13,749 nucleotides of DNA from Erysipelothrix rhusiopathiae. Its GTDB lineage: Bacteria; Bacillota_I; Bacilli_A; Erysipelotrichales; Erysipelotrichaceae. The notes beneath the pieces are model-generated. The model saw only the letters and a list, made by a program, of their open reading frames with translations. It had not been told where the DNA came from and ran no database searches. A program made the position numbers and the translations under genes. The stretch covers positions 1-13,749 of the forward strand of contig CADBTK010000010.1 of NCBI GenBank assembly GCA_902797585.1, read 5' to 3'. Each line of letters starts with the position of its first letter. The first letter of the stretch is position 1. Below, in pieces: positions 1 through 7,083 of the stretch.

Positions 1-364
1 GAGTGGAACGACGCAATACAGCTTTCACTCGAGAAATCATTTCCATCATTCCAAATGGTTTTACTAAATAATCGTCGGCTCCACAATCTAACCCTATGAC
101 TTTGTCATACTCTCCACCTTTAGCGGTCGCTAAGATGACTGGGATAGAACTGGTCGCAACATCTTTTCTCAATTTTTTTAGGATAGTAATTCCATCATCT
201 CCAGGCAACATAATATCCAATAATATCAATTCTGGAATTTCATCTTCCAAAGCTTTCTCTAATTCTTTTCCATCATTAAATCCCTTAGCTTGGAACCCAC
301 TTGCTTCAAATGTATAAATCATCATATTGCGAATATCGATTTCATCTTCTACACAATAGATCAT
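1..364 (-). CDS. Response regulator, receiver domain (partial, C-terminus beyond window)
   Basis: Two-component response regulator that would be phosphorylated by a sensor kinase in the cytoplasm. The visible 121 residues form almost exactly one receiver domain: acidic pair E6-D7, phospho-acceptor D50 in a LLDIMLPGDDG context, T80, and the invariant lysine K102 in the LVKPF motif, with the domain ending near VLRR. The rest, normally a winged-helix DNA-binding domain in the OmpR/PhoB class, lies beyond the left edge, so the output domain is inferred only from the style of the receiver. The start is the ATG at 362-364, preceded by a GGTG-containing weak ribosome binding site. It has its own near-consensus promoter 46-74 bp upstream, downstream of the small gene's terminator, so it is probably the first gene of a regulator-kinase operon. 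The DNA target and signal cannot be told. Confidence 0.93.
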   Translation of the reverse strand, partial: MIYCVEDEIDIRNMMIYTFEASGFQAKGFNDGKELEKALEDEIPELILLDIMLPGDDGITILKKLRKDVATSSIPVILATAKGGEYDKVIGLDCGADDYLVKPFGMMEMISRVKAVLRRST

Positions 365-409
365 TTTTTCACCACTCTTTCTATACGAATAATCTTATTC
401 CTTACATAA

Positions 410-438
410 ATTATATGTTTTTTTTACGTTCTATTCAA
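410..438 (-). promoter_or_regulatory. Promoter of the response regulator gene
   Basis: On the minus strand TTGAAT (433-438) and TATAAT (410-415) are separated by 17 bp, a near-perfect sigma-70/SigA-type promoter. It predicts a start site near 403 and a leader of about 40 nt. It lies just after the terminator of the small upstream gene. Confidence 0.75.
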
Positions 439-445
439 GAAATGT

Positions 446-470
446 AAAAAAAGGCAGCTATTCTGCTGCC
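446..470 (-). terminator. Rho-independent terminator of the small acidic protein gene
   Basis: On the minus strand GGCAGC (465-470), loop AGAATA, GCTGCC (453-458), then a run of seven T. The stop codon of the small gene (458-460) lies inside the hairpin, at the loop and the first base of the second arm. A terminating ribosome would cover the hairpin. Confidence 0.85.
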
Positions 471-589
471 GAATTTTCTTTCGTTGATTGCTCTTCTACA
501 TCCGTTTCGATTGGTTCTGATAAAACTTTTTCCCAAAATGCAGATAGAAGTATTGTTCCTAACATGTCCATTCCATTGAAATCGTCCAT
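458..589 (-). CDS. Small acidic protein, 43 residues, function unknown
   Basis: A short open frame with all the parts of a real gene: ATG at 587-589, ribosome binding site AGAGAGG (597-603) seven bases upstream, stop TAG at 458-460, a promoter at 644-671 and an intrinsic terminator overlapping the stop. The product begins MDDFNGMDMLGTILLSAFWE, with a hydrophobic stretch at about residues 7-19, followed by a strongly acidic, low-complexity tail ending in SAAE; 11 acidic against 2 basic residues. There is no Cys, no clear signal peptide and no family I recognise. The hydrophobic part is too short to be a sure membrane helix; an amphipathic helix is as likely. It is a stand-alone transcript of about 190 nt between folC and the response regulator, so it could also be read as a small RNA with a coding part. 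Two operator-like palindromes at its promoter suggest it is repressed under some condition. Confidence 0.6.
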   Translation of the reverse strand: MDDFNGMDMLGTILLSAFWEKVLSEPIETDVEEQSTKENSAAE

Positions 590-613
590 AATCAAACCTC
601 TCTACTTAATTAA

Positions 614-630
614 TTTTAGTTTAACTAAAA
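614..630. promoter_or_regulatory. Palindromic operator candidate, downstream copy
   Basis: TTTTAGTT-T-AACTAAAA is a perfect inverted repeat with 8-bp arms and one central base. Its core TTAGTTTAACTAA (616-628) matches the second palindrome at 641-653 in 11 of 13 positions. It lies just downstream of the predicted start site of the small acidic protein gene, where a bound repressor would block elongation or initiation. The cognate regulator is unknown. Confidence 0.55.
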
Positions 631-640
631 GAGGTTAAAG

Positions 641-653
641 TTAGTTATACTAA
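641..653. promoter_or_regulatory. Palindromic operator candidate on the -10 element
   Basis: TTAGTTATACTAA has inverted arms TTAGT/ACTAA around TAT and repeats the core at 616-628 with a start-to-start distance of 25 bp. It covers the predicted -10 of the small acidic protein gene. Two near-identical palindromes across one promoter is the usual picture for an autoregulated or regulon operator pair. Confidence 0.5.
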
Positions 654-671
654 TTGTAAAACATTTGTAAA
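644..671 (-). promoter_or_regulatory. Promoter of the small acidic protein gene
   Basis: On the minus strand TTTACA (666-671) and TATAAC (644-649) are 16 bp apart. The -35 starts two bases after the folC stop codon. The predicted start site is near 637, giving a leader of about 48 nt. Confidence 0.6.
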
Positions 672-672
672 C

Positions 673-1845
673 CTATTTCGTTAGATTGGATAACACTTTT
701 CCTGCTAAAAATAATGATCCGCAAACAAGTGCTGGTTGATCTGCATTTTCGAGTTGTTCGATGCATGTCTCTACATTCATTCTTTCTAGATTTAAGTTAT
801 TGGCATCGTATGACCTTTCCAAATCTAAGTCTACCCAAACAATTGGATTGTTTGTTCCTTTTAAGCATTCTATCATTTTTTCTACTTCTTTCTCTTTCAT
901 AGCAGAAAAATAAACTGTCCCTTTAAACCCATCTAACGATTGACATAAAGCCTTAATTCCAGCTAAATTATGTGCCCCATCTACAATCAATAAAGGATTC
1001 TTTCTAACAATGGTATATCTCCCTTGATGTTGGTAAGCATCAATAACCGGTTGGATTGTTTCTGGTTTAAGTCCTATTCCAATAACAGCAGTACATTCAA
1101 GCGCCAAAGCCAAGTTCTCTAGTTGGAAAGCTGGTTGGCGCAAGACTAGTTTTTGATCATTCCAAGTAAAAGTAATTCCTTGCTCTTCTTGTTGACTTGG
1201 CATTTCAACAAATCCTAATGGCGTTTGGAAATACCCTGCTACATGCTCCATTACTTCTTGGCATTGTGGTTTTTTCTCGGTTGTCAATGCGACAACCCCC
1301 GGTTTAAATACACCTGATTTTTCAAATGTGATTTGTTCAATCGAGTCTCCCAATATTTCTTGATGATCCATTTCCACATTGGTGATTAAAGTACATACAT
1401 AGTCTAATGCGGTGGTCGCATCCAAACGCCCTCCTAGACCGACTTCCATAATCGCAATATCTACTTTTTGTTCTAAGAAGTAAGCAATTGCCATCCATGT
1501 ATCCATTTCAAACATCGTAAATTCTTTTTCCTTAAAGAATTCTGCATATTGATCATAAATGCGCTCCCAATCTTGTAAAGAAATCGGCTGATCATTAATA
1601 CGAATTCTCTCTGTATGACTTTCAAGGTGCGGAGAGGTAAATAGACCGACTTTCCAATCATTGGCCACTAATAAATCTTGAAGCCAGCGAGCTGTACTTC
1701 CTTTCCCATTCGTTCCTGCTACTTGTATTTTCTGTAAACGAATATGATTAGGCATAGCTTCAGACATCCATTGACGATAGTCCATCAAGTTGTGATTGGT
1801 ATTTCGTTTTGTTTCCATTTCTTTTATTTTATCTTGTACATTCAT
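673..1845 (-). CDS. folC: Folylpolyglutamate synthase / dihydrofolate synthase
   Basis: Mur-ligase-family enzyme that adds glutamate to (dihydro)pteroate or folates with ATP, keeping folate cofactors in the cell for thymidylate and purine synthesis. The 390-residue product shows the P-loop AGTNGKGST at 43-51, LFTSPHL at 68-74, MEVGLGGRLDAT at 133-144, the FEKSGVFKPG segment at 174-183 whose K176 is the expected carbamylated lysine, GRYTI at 275-279, DGAHN at 289-293, and a C-terminal GSLFLAGKVL at 376-385. It is about 30-40 residues shorter than common FolC proteins, mainly in the C-terminal domain. The first ATG has no Shine-Dalgarno sequence; the minus-strand TATAAT (1852-1857) ends 6 bp before it, so the message may be leaderless. 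The N-terminal residues before the P-loop have normal family length, which supports this start. Whether it also has dihydrofolate synthase activity cannot be read from sequence. Confidence 0.95.
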   Translation of the reverse strand: MNVQDKIKEMETKRNTNHNLMDYRQWMSEAMPNHIRLQKIQVAGTNGKGSTARWLQDLLVANDWKVGLFTSPHLESHTERIRINDQPISLQDWERIYDQYAEFFKEKEFTMFEMDTWMAIAYFLEQKVDIAIMEVGLGGRLDATTALDYVCTLITNVEMDHQEILGDSIEQITFEKSGVFKPGVVALTTEKKPQCQEVMEHVAGYFQTPLGFVEMPSQQEEQGITFTWNDQKLVLRQPAFQLENLALALECTAVIGIGLKPETIQPVIDAYQHQGRYTIVRKNPLLIVDGAHNLAGIKALCQSLDGFKGTVYFSAMKEKEVEKMIECLKGTNNPIVWVDLDLERSYDANNLNLERMNVETCIEQLENADQPALVCGSLFLAGKVLSNLTK

Positions 1846-1846
1846 G

Positions 1847-1861
1847 ATGGTATTATACCAT
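1847..1861. promoter_or_regulatory. Symmetric bidirectional promoter core of folC and ung
   Basis: ATGGTAT-T-ATACCAT is a perfect 15-bp palindrome in the 18-bp gap between the outermost start codons of two divergent genes. Read leftward it gives an extended -10 (TG-G-TATAAT, 1852-1857) ending 6 bp before the folC ATG; read rightward TG-G-TATTAT (1851-1856) ending 6 bp before the ATG at 1863. Weak -35 candidates TTTATC sit on each side (1828-1833 for ung; 1874-1879 on the minus strand for folC). Both promoters would share the same melted DNA and so compete. Confidence 0.6.
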
Positions 1862-1883
1862 TATGAATAGGTGGATAAAAACG

Positions 1884-2543
1884 ATGAAATTTAATAACGA
1901 TTGGGATACCTTATTCCAACAAGAAATACAAAAAAACTACTTCAAAGAAATCAATCTTTTTTTAGAACAAGAATATAAAGAAAAAGAAATATATCCTGAA
2001 AAAGAAAACATATTTCGCGCTCTTTTAACGACTCCTTTAGAAAAAACCAAAGTCGTTATCCTTGGACAAGATCCATACCATGGACCAGGACAAGCACAAG
2101 GGTATTCATTCAGTGTCCCTGCTGATTTTCCCTTGCCCCCTTCTTTAAAAAACATTTATAAAGAAATTGAACAAGAATATGGTGTGAGTCTATCTCGTAA
2201 TGGAGATTTAAGCGATTGGGCCAAACAAGGAGTTTTACTTCTAAATACCGTATTAACAGTCCAACGTTCAAAACCTTTATCGCACGCCAAAATCGGATGG
2301 CAAACTTTCACTAACGAAGTCTTGAAAACAATCAATAAAAAAGAAGGGGCGGTCGTATTCCTTTTATGGGGAGCCAAAGCGCAAGAAGCAATGAAATATC
2401 TAGATAATCCTAATCATCTTGTCTTAACTAGCCCACATCCTTCCCCTTTTTCATGCCATCGTGGTTTTTTTGGAAACAATCATTTCAAAACTGCCAATGA
2501 CTATTTAATCAAACATAATGAAACGCCGATTGAATGGTTCTAA
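1884..2543 (+). CDS. ung: Uracil-DNA glycosylase, family 1
   Basis: Removes uracil from DNA after cytosine deamination or dUTP misincorporation, starting base excision repair. With the start at 1884 the protein has 219 residues, the usual size. It shows the water-activating motif GQDPYH at 61-66 (catalytic D63), the uracil pocket region LLLNTVLTV at 118-126, VFLLWG at 158-163 and the leucine-loop region [13 protein letters not shown] at 185-197 with catalytic H185. The wedge residue that is Leu in Escherichia coli (L191) and human enzymes is Phe here (F189). I chose ATG 1884 because AGGTGG (1869-1874) precedes it by 9 bases and the N-terminus then matches the family ([11 protein letters not shown]); an in-frame ATG at 1863, seven codons upstream, sits 6 bp after a -10 element and could start a leaderless message. 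It converges on uvrB and shares a promoter palindrome with folC. Confidence 0.95.
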   Translation: MKFNNDWDTLFQQEIQKNYFKEINLFLEQEYKEKEIYPEKENIFRALLTTPLEKTKVVILGQDPYHGPGQAQGYSFSVPADFPLPPSLKNIYKEIEQEYGVSLSRNGDLSDWAKQGVLLLNTVLTVQRSKPLSHAKIGWQTFTNEVLKTINKKEGAVVFLLWGAKAQEAMKYLDNPNHLVLTSPHPSPFSCHRGFFGNNHFKTANDYLIKHNETPIEWF

Positions 2544-2556
2544 TCGGCGCTTTTTA
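2523..2556 (+). terminator. Terminator between convergent ung and uvrB
   Basis: CGCCGATT (2524-2531) pairs with AATCGGCG (2542-2549) around a 10-nt loop, followed by CTTTTTA. The hairpin is made of the last codons of both genes, whose stop codons overlap by 2 bp (ung TAA 2541-2543, uvrB TAG 2540-2542). The T-run favours termination on the plus strand; on the minus strand it is followed by only GTTTC, so it would be weak for uvrB. Confidence 0.75.
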
Positions 2557-4513
2557 TTTCAAATAATATATCGCGTAATTGAGCAGCTCTTTCAAAATCT
2601 AATGTACGTGCAGCTTCTTTCATTTCTTCCGTTATCGAATCAATCATTGCCTGACGATCCTTTTTAGAAACTGTCTTTTTCTTCATGTAACGTGCTGCCA
2701 TCTCTTTTGTTTCTTTTGAGCGAACGACATCATGTACAGGTTTAATGATTGTCTTAGGAACAATATTATGTTCCTTATTATACGCAATCTGAATGTCACG
2801 ACGACGTTTGGTTTCTTCAATTGCGGCTTTCATGGAATCAGTCATCGAATCAGCATACATAATGACTTTTCCTTCCGCATTACGTGCGGCACGCCCAACA
2901 ATCTGAATCAAGGAACGCTTTGAACGAAGGAAGCCTTCTTTATCCGCATCCAAAATCGCAATCAAACCTACTTCCGGGATATCCAACCCTTCTCTTAACA
3001 AGTTAATTCCCACAAGCACATCGTACTTACCTAAACGTAAGTCATGAATGATTTCAGTTCGTTCAATGGTTTTAACTTCATGATGCAACCATGCGACTTT
3101 CAAATCCATATTCTTTAAATAGGCAGTCAATTCTTCTGCCATACGAACGGTTAAAGTTGTAACAAGTGTTCGTTGTTTCTTTTCGATTCTTTCTTTAATC
3201 TCATCCACCAAATCATCGATTTGTCCTTCAATTGGCCGTACTTCAATTTCTGGATCCAATAGTCCTGTTGGACGAATGATTTGTTCAATGACTTGGTTAT
3301 TGGTTTTCTCTAGTTCATAATCCCCAGGCGTTGCAGAGACAAAGATTGCTTGATTGATACTTTGTTCAAACTCATCAAAACGCAAAGGACGGTTATCCAA
3401 AGCACTCGGCAAGCGAAAACCATATTGCACTAAGATTTCTTTTCTTGCTCTATCACCATTGTACATTCCCCGAATCTGCGGTAAGGAGACATGGCTTTCA
3501 TCCACAACCAATAAATAATCCTCTGGGAAATAATCAAACAATGTATAAGGTTTTTCTCCTGGTTGTCGCCCATCAATATGGCGTGAATAGTTTTCAATCC
3601 CAGGACAGAAGCCAAATTCACGTAATGCTTCTATATCATAACGACATCGTTGTTCCAAACGTTCTTTTTCCAATGGTTTCTCTTCTTTATCAAAGTACTC
3701 CAATCGTTGCTCCAATTCTTGTTCAATCGTATCAGCAGCACGATGAATAATATCCATGCTGGTGGCATAACCATTGGCAGGATAAATGATATATGTTTGA
3801 TAAGCTTCCAATAAGGAACCATCCACTGGATGAATACGTGTAATTCGTTCTACTTCATCTCCAAACATTTCAATACGAATTAAATATCGGTCTGTATGTC
3901 CAGGAGTAATATCAATCACATCTCCACGTACACGGAAAGTTCCATGTAAAGGATCGGTATCGTTTCGTTTATATTGTTGATTGACCAACGCCTTCATTAA
4001 ATCCTCGCGTTCAATGATTTGTCCAACACGCAAAGAAAAAATCATATCACGATACTGATCGGGATTACTGGCCCCATAAATAGAGGCAACACTGGCAACA
4101 ATGATGGTATCGCGTCTTTCTAATACACTATTCACAGCCGCCATACGCAACATATCTAATTCTTCGTTGGTCTTTGTGTTTTTATCGATATAAGTATCTG
4201 TTTTAGGCAAATAAGCTTCTGGTTGGTAATAATCGAAATAAGAAACAAAATACTCAACCCGATTGTTGGGAAAGAATTCTTTAAATTCAGAATACAATTG
4301 TCCTGCCAAAGTCTTATTATGAACAAAGACCAATGTCGGACGATTGATTTTTTCTATCACATTAGAAATAGTAAAGGTCTTCCCAGTTCCGGTTGCACCC
4401 ATCAATACTTGGTATTTCTTTTCTTGTTCTAATCCTGTCACCAATTGATTGATGGCTTTGGGTTGATCCCCACTTGGTTGATAATCCGAAACTAAGGTAA
4501 ACTTGTTTTCCAT
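2540..4513 (-). CDS. uvrB: UvrABC excinuclease subunit B
   Basis: DNA-damage verification helicase of nucleotide excision repair: loaded by UvrA, it opens the lesion and recruits UvrC. The 657-residue protein is full length. Seen motifs: Walker A GATGTGKT at 39-46, the aromatic beta-hairpin [10 protein letters not shown] at 92-101 that clamps one strand, VASVASIYG near 139-147, DESH Walker B at 338-341, the helicase motif [10 protein letters not shown] at 391-400, later [13 protein letters not shown], and a C-terminal UVR domain in the last ~35 residues that would bind UvrC. A clear ribosome binding site (AGAAAGGAAA) precedes the ATG. It follows ctpA by 12 bp and is almost certainly in one operon with it. 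uvrA, often next to uvrB in Firmicutes, is not adjacent: the gene downstream is ung in the opposite direction. In Bacillus subtilis ctpB and uvrBA also lie in the same neighbourhood, so the ctpA-uvrB link looks ancestral. Confidence 0.98.
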   Translation of the reverse strand: MENKFTLVSDYQPSGDQPKAINQLVTGLEQEKKYQVLMGATGTGKTFTISNVIEKINRPTLVFVHNKTLAGQLYSEFKEFFPNNRVEYFVSYFDYYQPEAYLPKTDTYIDKNTKTNEELDMLRMAAVNSVLERRDTIIVASVASIYGASNPDQYRDMIFSLRVGQIIEREDLMKALVNQQYKRNDTDPLHGTFRVRGDVIDITPGHTDRYLIRIEMFGDEVERITRIHPVDGSLLEAYQTYIIYPANGYATSMDIIHRAADTIEQELEQRLEYFDKEEKPLEKERLEQRCRYDIEALREFGFCPGIENYSRHIDGRQPGEKPYTLFDYFPEDYLLVVDESHVSLPQIRGMYNGDRARKEILVQYGFRLPSALDNRPLRFDEFEQSINQAIFVSATPGDYELEKTNNQVIEQIIRPTGLLDPEIEVRPIEGQIDDLVDEIKERIEKKQRTLVTTLTVRMAEELTAYLKNMDLKVAWLHHEVKTIERTEIIHDLRLGKYDVLVGINLLREGLDIPEVGLIAILDADKEGFLRSKRSLIQIVGRAARNAEGKVIMYADSMTDSMKAAIEETKRRRDIQIAYNKEHNIVPKTIIKPVHDVVRSKETKEMAARYMKKKTVSKKDRQAMIDSITEEMKEAARTLDFERAAQLRDILFEIKSAD

Positions 4514-4525
4514 GTACTTTCCTTT

Positions 4526-5938
4526 CTATTTTATTTGTTCTACAGCTTTTTTCATTTGTTTGTCTTTTGCCAATCCGTCTTTGCTCATTTTTAATACAAC
4601 TTCTTCTGATAGTGCTTGCCACGTTTTCATGTCACAATCTCCACTGGCAGCTAGATCATGACTTTTTTGGAATTTAGCCAAAGATTGACTACTTTCAATA
4701 CTAAAGTATTCATCTTGTCGTGAAACTGGATATCCTAAATAATCCAAATAGACTTGTAGAGCTTTGGCATTTTCGTGCACTGAATCTTTTTTAATGACTT
4801 CATCTTTATCCATCTCTTGATAAGAAGTCGAACGGAAGGTTTCCGGCTTTACTTTCACATCGGGTTTAAACCCTTTTTCATTAATGCTCTTTTTATCTGG
4901 TGTTAACCATTGGGCAACGGTATATTTTAAAGATGTCCCATCTTTAAATGGCATTTGTGTCTGTTCAGTTCCTTTTCCACATGTTGTGGTTCCTACGGTT
5001 GTTACTTTGGATTTTAAATGCGTACGCAAGGCTCCAATCAAGGCCTCACTAGCACTTGCTGTATTCCCATTTTGTAAAATCACAATTTGGTCTAACTTCA
5101 CTTGATCAAAGTCAGAAACAGTTTTCTTTTCAATCTCTTTTCCTTCTTTATTTTTTTCAATAAAGACAACGCTATCTTTTGGTAACAAAGAACTAGCTAC
5201 TTCTAATGTGGAATATAAATACCCTCCAGCATTTCCACGTAAATCTAAAATAATGGATTTTAATCCTTGTTCTTTGACTTCTTGCATCGCATCGGCAAAT
5301 TCCGTTCCTGTTTGTTCAGAAAAAGAATTCACAGAAATATAGGCATAGTCTTTAAATAAACGCAAGGAAACGGATGTGTCATACACCGAAGGCATCGCAT
5401 GGGTTGTATATTCCTTTTCTCCTCTTTTATATACAATATCCAATTGTTTTCCTTCTTTTGATTGAATATAGGAAACAATATCTTCCGCATCGGTTTCACT
5501 ACATGTTTTCTCATCAATTTTCGTAATGATATCTCCAGCTTCCAATCCAGCTTGGTAAGCCCCAGAATTCATATAAACTTCGCGTATAAAGAAGTTTCCA
5601 TCATGATCTTTGGTATAAAGAAATCCCAATCCAACATTAGAGCCTTCTAAGTCAGAGGCAAAATCTTGAGCCATTTGTAAATCAAAATAATTGGTATGAG
5701 GATCGATTTCCAATTGAGTCATCCCTTCAATGGCTTGTTCCATCAATTCTTCGTCTAAATCTTCTACTTGGTCAGAAAAATACCAATCATTTTTCAAGAC
5801 AGAATAAATACGGTCAAATTTGTTTTTTTCACTATTTCCCAAAAATCCTTGTTTATTGATAAAGACAGGAATAGAAACCCCTATACAAAAACAAACGAGA
5901 CCGACAAGAATTGTTGAGATGCGTCTTTTTTCTTTCAA
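4526..5938 (-). CDS. ctpA: Carboxyl-terminal processing protease, S41 family, with peptidoglycan-binding domain
   Basis: Membrane-anchored serine protease facing the outside, of the CtpA/CtpB type that cleaves envelope or signalling proteins. The 470-residue chain has a single N-terminal membrane segment (about 8-27), a PDZ domain (about 90-180, with GLGF-like VGLGF at 102-106), the S41 core (about 195-360) and a PG_binding_1-like domain (about 385-450). Catalytic residues are all in place: S297 in NGNTASASE, K322 in CGKG exactly 25 residues later, and Q326. The start codon is TTG (5936-5938); it is fixed by GGAGG (5946-5950) seven bases upstream, while an ATG at 5943-5945 is out of frame. 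It heads the ctpA-uvrB operon with an extended -10 promoter behind the nrdB terminator. The substrate is unknown; peptidoglycan binding suggests action at the wall. Confidence 0.93.
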   Translation of the reverse strand: MKEKRRISTILVGLVCFCIGVSIPVFINKQGFLGNSEKNKFDRIYSVLKNDWYFSDQVEDLDEELMEQAIEGMTQLEIDPHTNYFDLQMAQDFASDLEGSNVGLGFLYTKDHDGNFFIREVYMNSGAYQAGLEAGDIITKIDEKTCSETDAEDIVSYIQSKEGKQLDIVYKRGEKEYTTHAMPSVYDTSVSLRLFKDYAYISVNSFSEQTGTEFADAMQEVKEQGLKSIILDLRGNAGGYLYSTLEVASSLLPKDSVVFIEKNKEGKEIEKKTVSDFDQVKLDQIVILQNGNTASASEALIGALRTHLKSKVTTVGTTTCGKGTEQTQMPFKDGTSLKYTVAQWLTPDKKSINEKGFKPDVKVKPETFRSTSYQEMDKDEVIKKDSVHENAKALQVYLDYLGYPVSRQDEYFSIESSQSLAKFQKSHDLAASGDCDMKTWQALSEEVVLKMSKDGLAKDKQMKKAVEQIK

Positions 5939-5961
5939 AATCCATCCTCCATTCGTCCCTT

Positions 5962-5970
5962 ATCATACCA
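5962..5970 (-). promoter_or_regulatory. Extended -10 promoter of ctpA-uvrB
   Basis: Minus-strand TG-G-TATGAT (-10 at 5962-5967). No good -35 is seen; the -35 position falls in the stem of the nrdB terminator. Predicted start near 5955, leader about 17 nt. The context CTATGGTAT recurs at the promoter of the 86-residue gene. Confidence 0.5.
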
Positions 5971-5980
5971 TAGTTTCCAT

Positions 5981-6012
5981 AAGAAAAGACACGCTGGCAC
6001 TAGCAGCATGTC
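5981..6012 (-). terminator. Terminator of the nrdAB operon
   Basis: Minus strand GACATGCTG (6004-6012), 7-nt loop, CAGCGTGTC (5988-5996), a 9-bp stem with one G-U pair, then TTTTCTTA. It begins 10 bp after the nrdB stop codon. Confidence 0.8.
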
Positions 6013-6022
6013 TGAATTCATT

Positions 6023-7072
6023 TTATAAATCGTCTTCAATGGCTCCCGCTTTGGCATAAGCCGTAGAACGTGCTTCAAAGAAGTCGGTTTTGATCATATT
6101 GGCATCCGCATATTGACTAACCCATCCCATCGCTTCCGGTTCTTCTTCATGTCCTTCAAAGATTGGATCTAGACCAATTTGAGTACAACGTAAGTTTCCT
6201 AAGTATTGGATGTAGTCAGTAATCATTTGTTTGGTCAAACCTTGTACATCATCTCCAATCACATAGCTTCCCCATTCAATTTCTTGTAGGGCTCCTTCTT
6301 TGATCATTTGACGATATTCTTCTTTTAATTCTTCTGTAAATAATTCGGGTTGTTCTTTTTGTAATTCCAAGATGATATTTCTAAACAACCATAAGTGCGT
6401 ATTTTCATCCCGGTTGATATAACGTATTTCTTGGGCAGAACCTGGCATTAAATTATTACGAGCTAAGTTATAGAAAAACATAAACCCAGAGTAGAAATAT
6501 ACCCCTTCTAAAATATAGTTGGCCACACAAGTCTTCGCCAAAGTATATGGATTAGTATTTTCTAGAAATTCATTGTATAAACCACCAATAAATTCATTTC
6601 GTTTCAATAAGTGTTGATCTTCTTTCCATTGAAATAAGATTTCATCACGTTGTTGAGGTTCACAAATCGTATCTAACATATAACTATAACTTTGCGAGTG
6701 TACTGCTTCTTGAAAGGCTTGAATGGATAAACATAAGTTCACTTCATTGGCCGTAATATAGGCACTTACATTTGGTAAGTTTGCGGTTTGTACGGAATCC
6801 AAAAAAATTAGAAAAGACAAAATCTTATCGTATGCACGACGTTCAGCAGCAGGTAAGTTTGGATAATCTTTCACATCTTGTCCTAAGTTGATTTCTTCTG
6901 GAACCCAGAAGTTATTCATAGCTTGTCGATACCAATCACTCACCCATGGATATTTCATATTATTGAAATCATTTAAGTTAGTTGTATTTCCATTAATCAT
7001 TCGACGTTCACTAACTCCTAAATCTCCTTGGGGGTTAAACATCGGACGACGTACTAAAGTTTCATTATTCAT
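6023..7072 (-). CDS. nrdB: Class I ribonucleotide reductase, small (radical) subunit
   Basis: Holds the dinuclear metal centre and tyrosyl radical that start ribonucleotide reduction in the large subunit, making dNTPs for DNA synthesis. From the ATG at 7072 the protein has 349 residues. All ligands are visible: D92 (FLDSVQ), E122 and H125 (FQEAVHS), E189 (YILEGVY), E223 and H226 (RDENTH), and the radical tyrosine Y129 at the same +3/+7 spacing from E122 as in Escherichia coli NrdB (E115, H118, Y122). An upstream in-frame ATG at 7096 would add MFSIGGKT, but AGGAGG (7080-7085) lies seven bases before ATG 7072 and the longer version would put the ribosome binding site inside the gene. It follows nrdA by 11 bp, with the nrdA TAG overlapping the Shine-Dalgarno sequence, so translation is probably coupled. 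No nrdI or nrdH is adjacent, and the sequence fits NrdA/NrdB-type better than NrdE/NrdF. A radical-tyrosine class I enzyme needs oxygen for activation. Confidence 0.93.
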   Translation of the reverse strand: MNNETLVRRPMFNPQGDLGVSERRMINGNTTNLNDFNNMKYPWVSDWYRQAMNNFWVPEEINLGQDVKDYPNLPAAERRAYDKILSFLIFLDSVQTANLPNVSAYITANEVNLCLSIQAFQEAVHSQSYSYMLDTICEPQQRDEILFQWKEDQHLLKRNEFIGGLYNEFLENTNPYTLAKTCVANYILEGVYFYSGFMFFYNLARNNLMPGSAQEIRYINRDENTHLWLFRNIILELQKEQPELFTEELKEEYRQMIKEGALQEIEWGSYVIGDDVQGLTKQMITDYIQYLGNLRCTQIGLDPIFEGHEEEPEAMGWVSQYADANMIKTDFFEARSTAYAKAGAIEDDL

Positions 7073-7083
7073 TGTCTTTCCTC

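Noticed and set aside
3445..3750. 101-codon plus-strand frame opposite uvrB
   Set aside because: Antisense shadow of the conserved uvrB core.
4362..4622. 86-codon minus-strand frame across the ctpA-uvrB junction
   Set aside because: It overlaps both real genes in another frame and encodes low-complexity sequence with no support.
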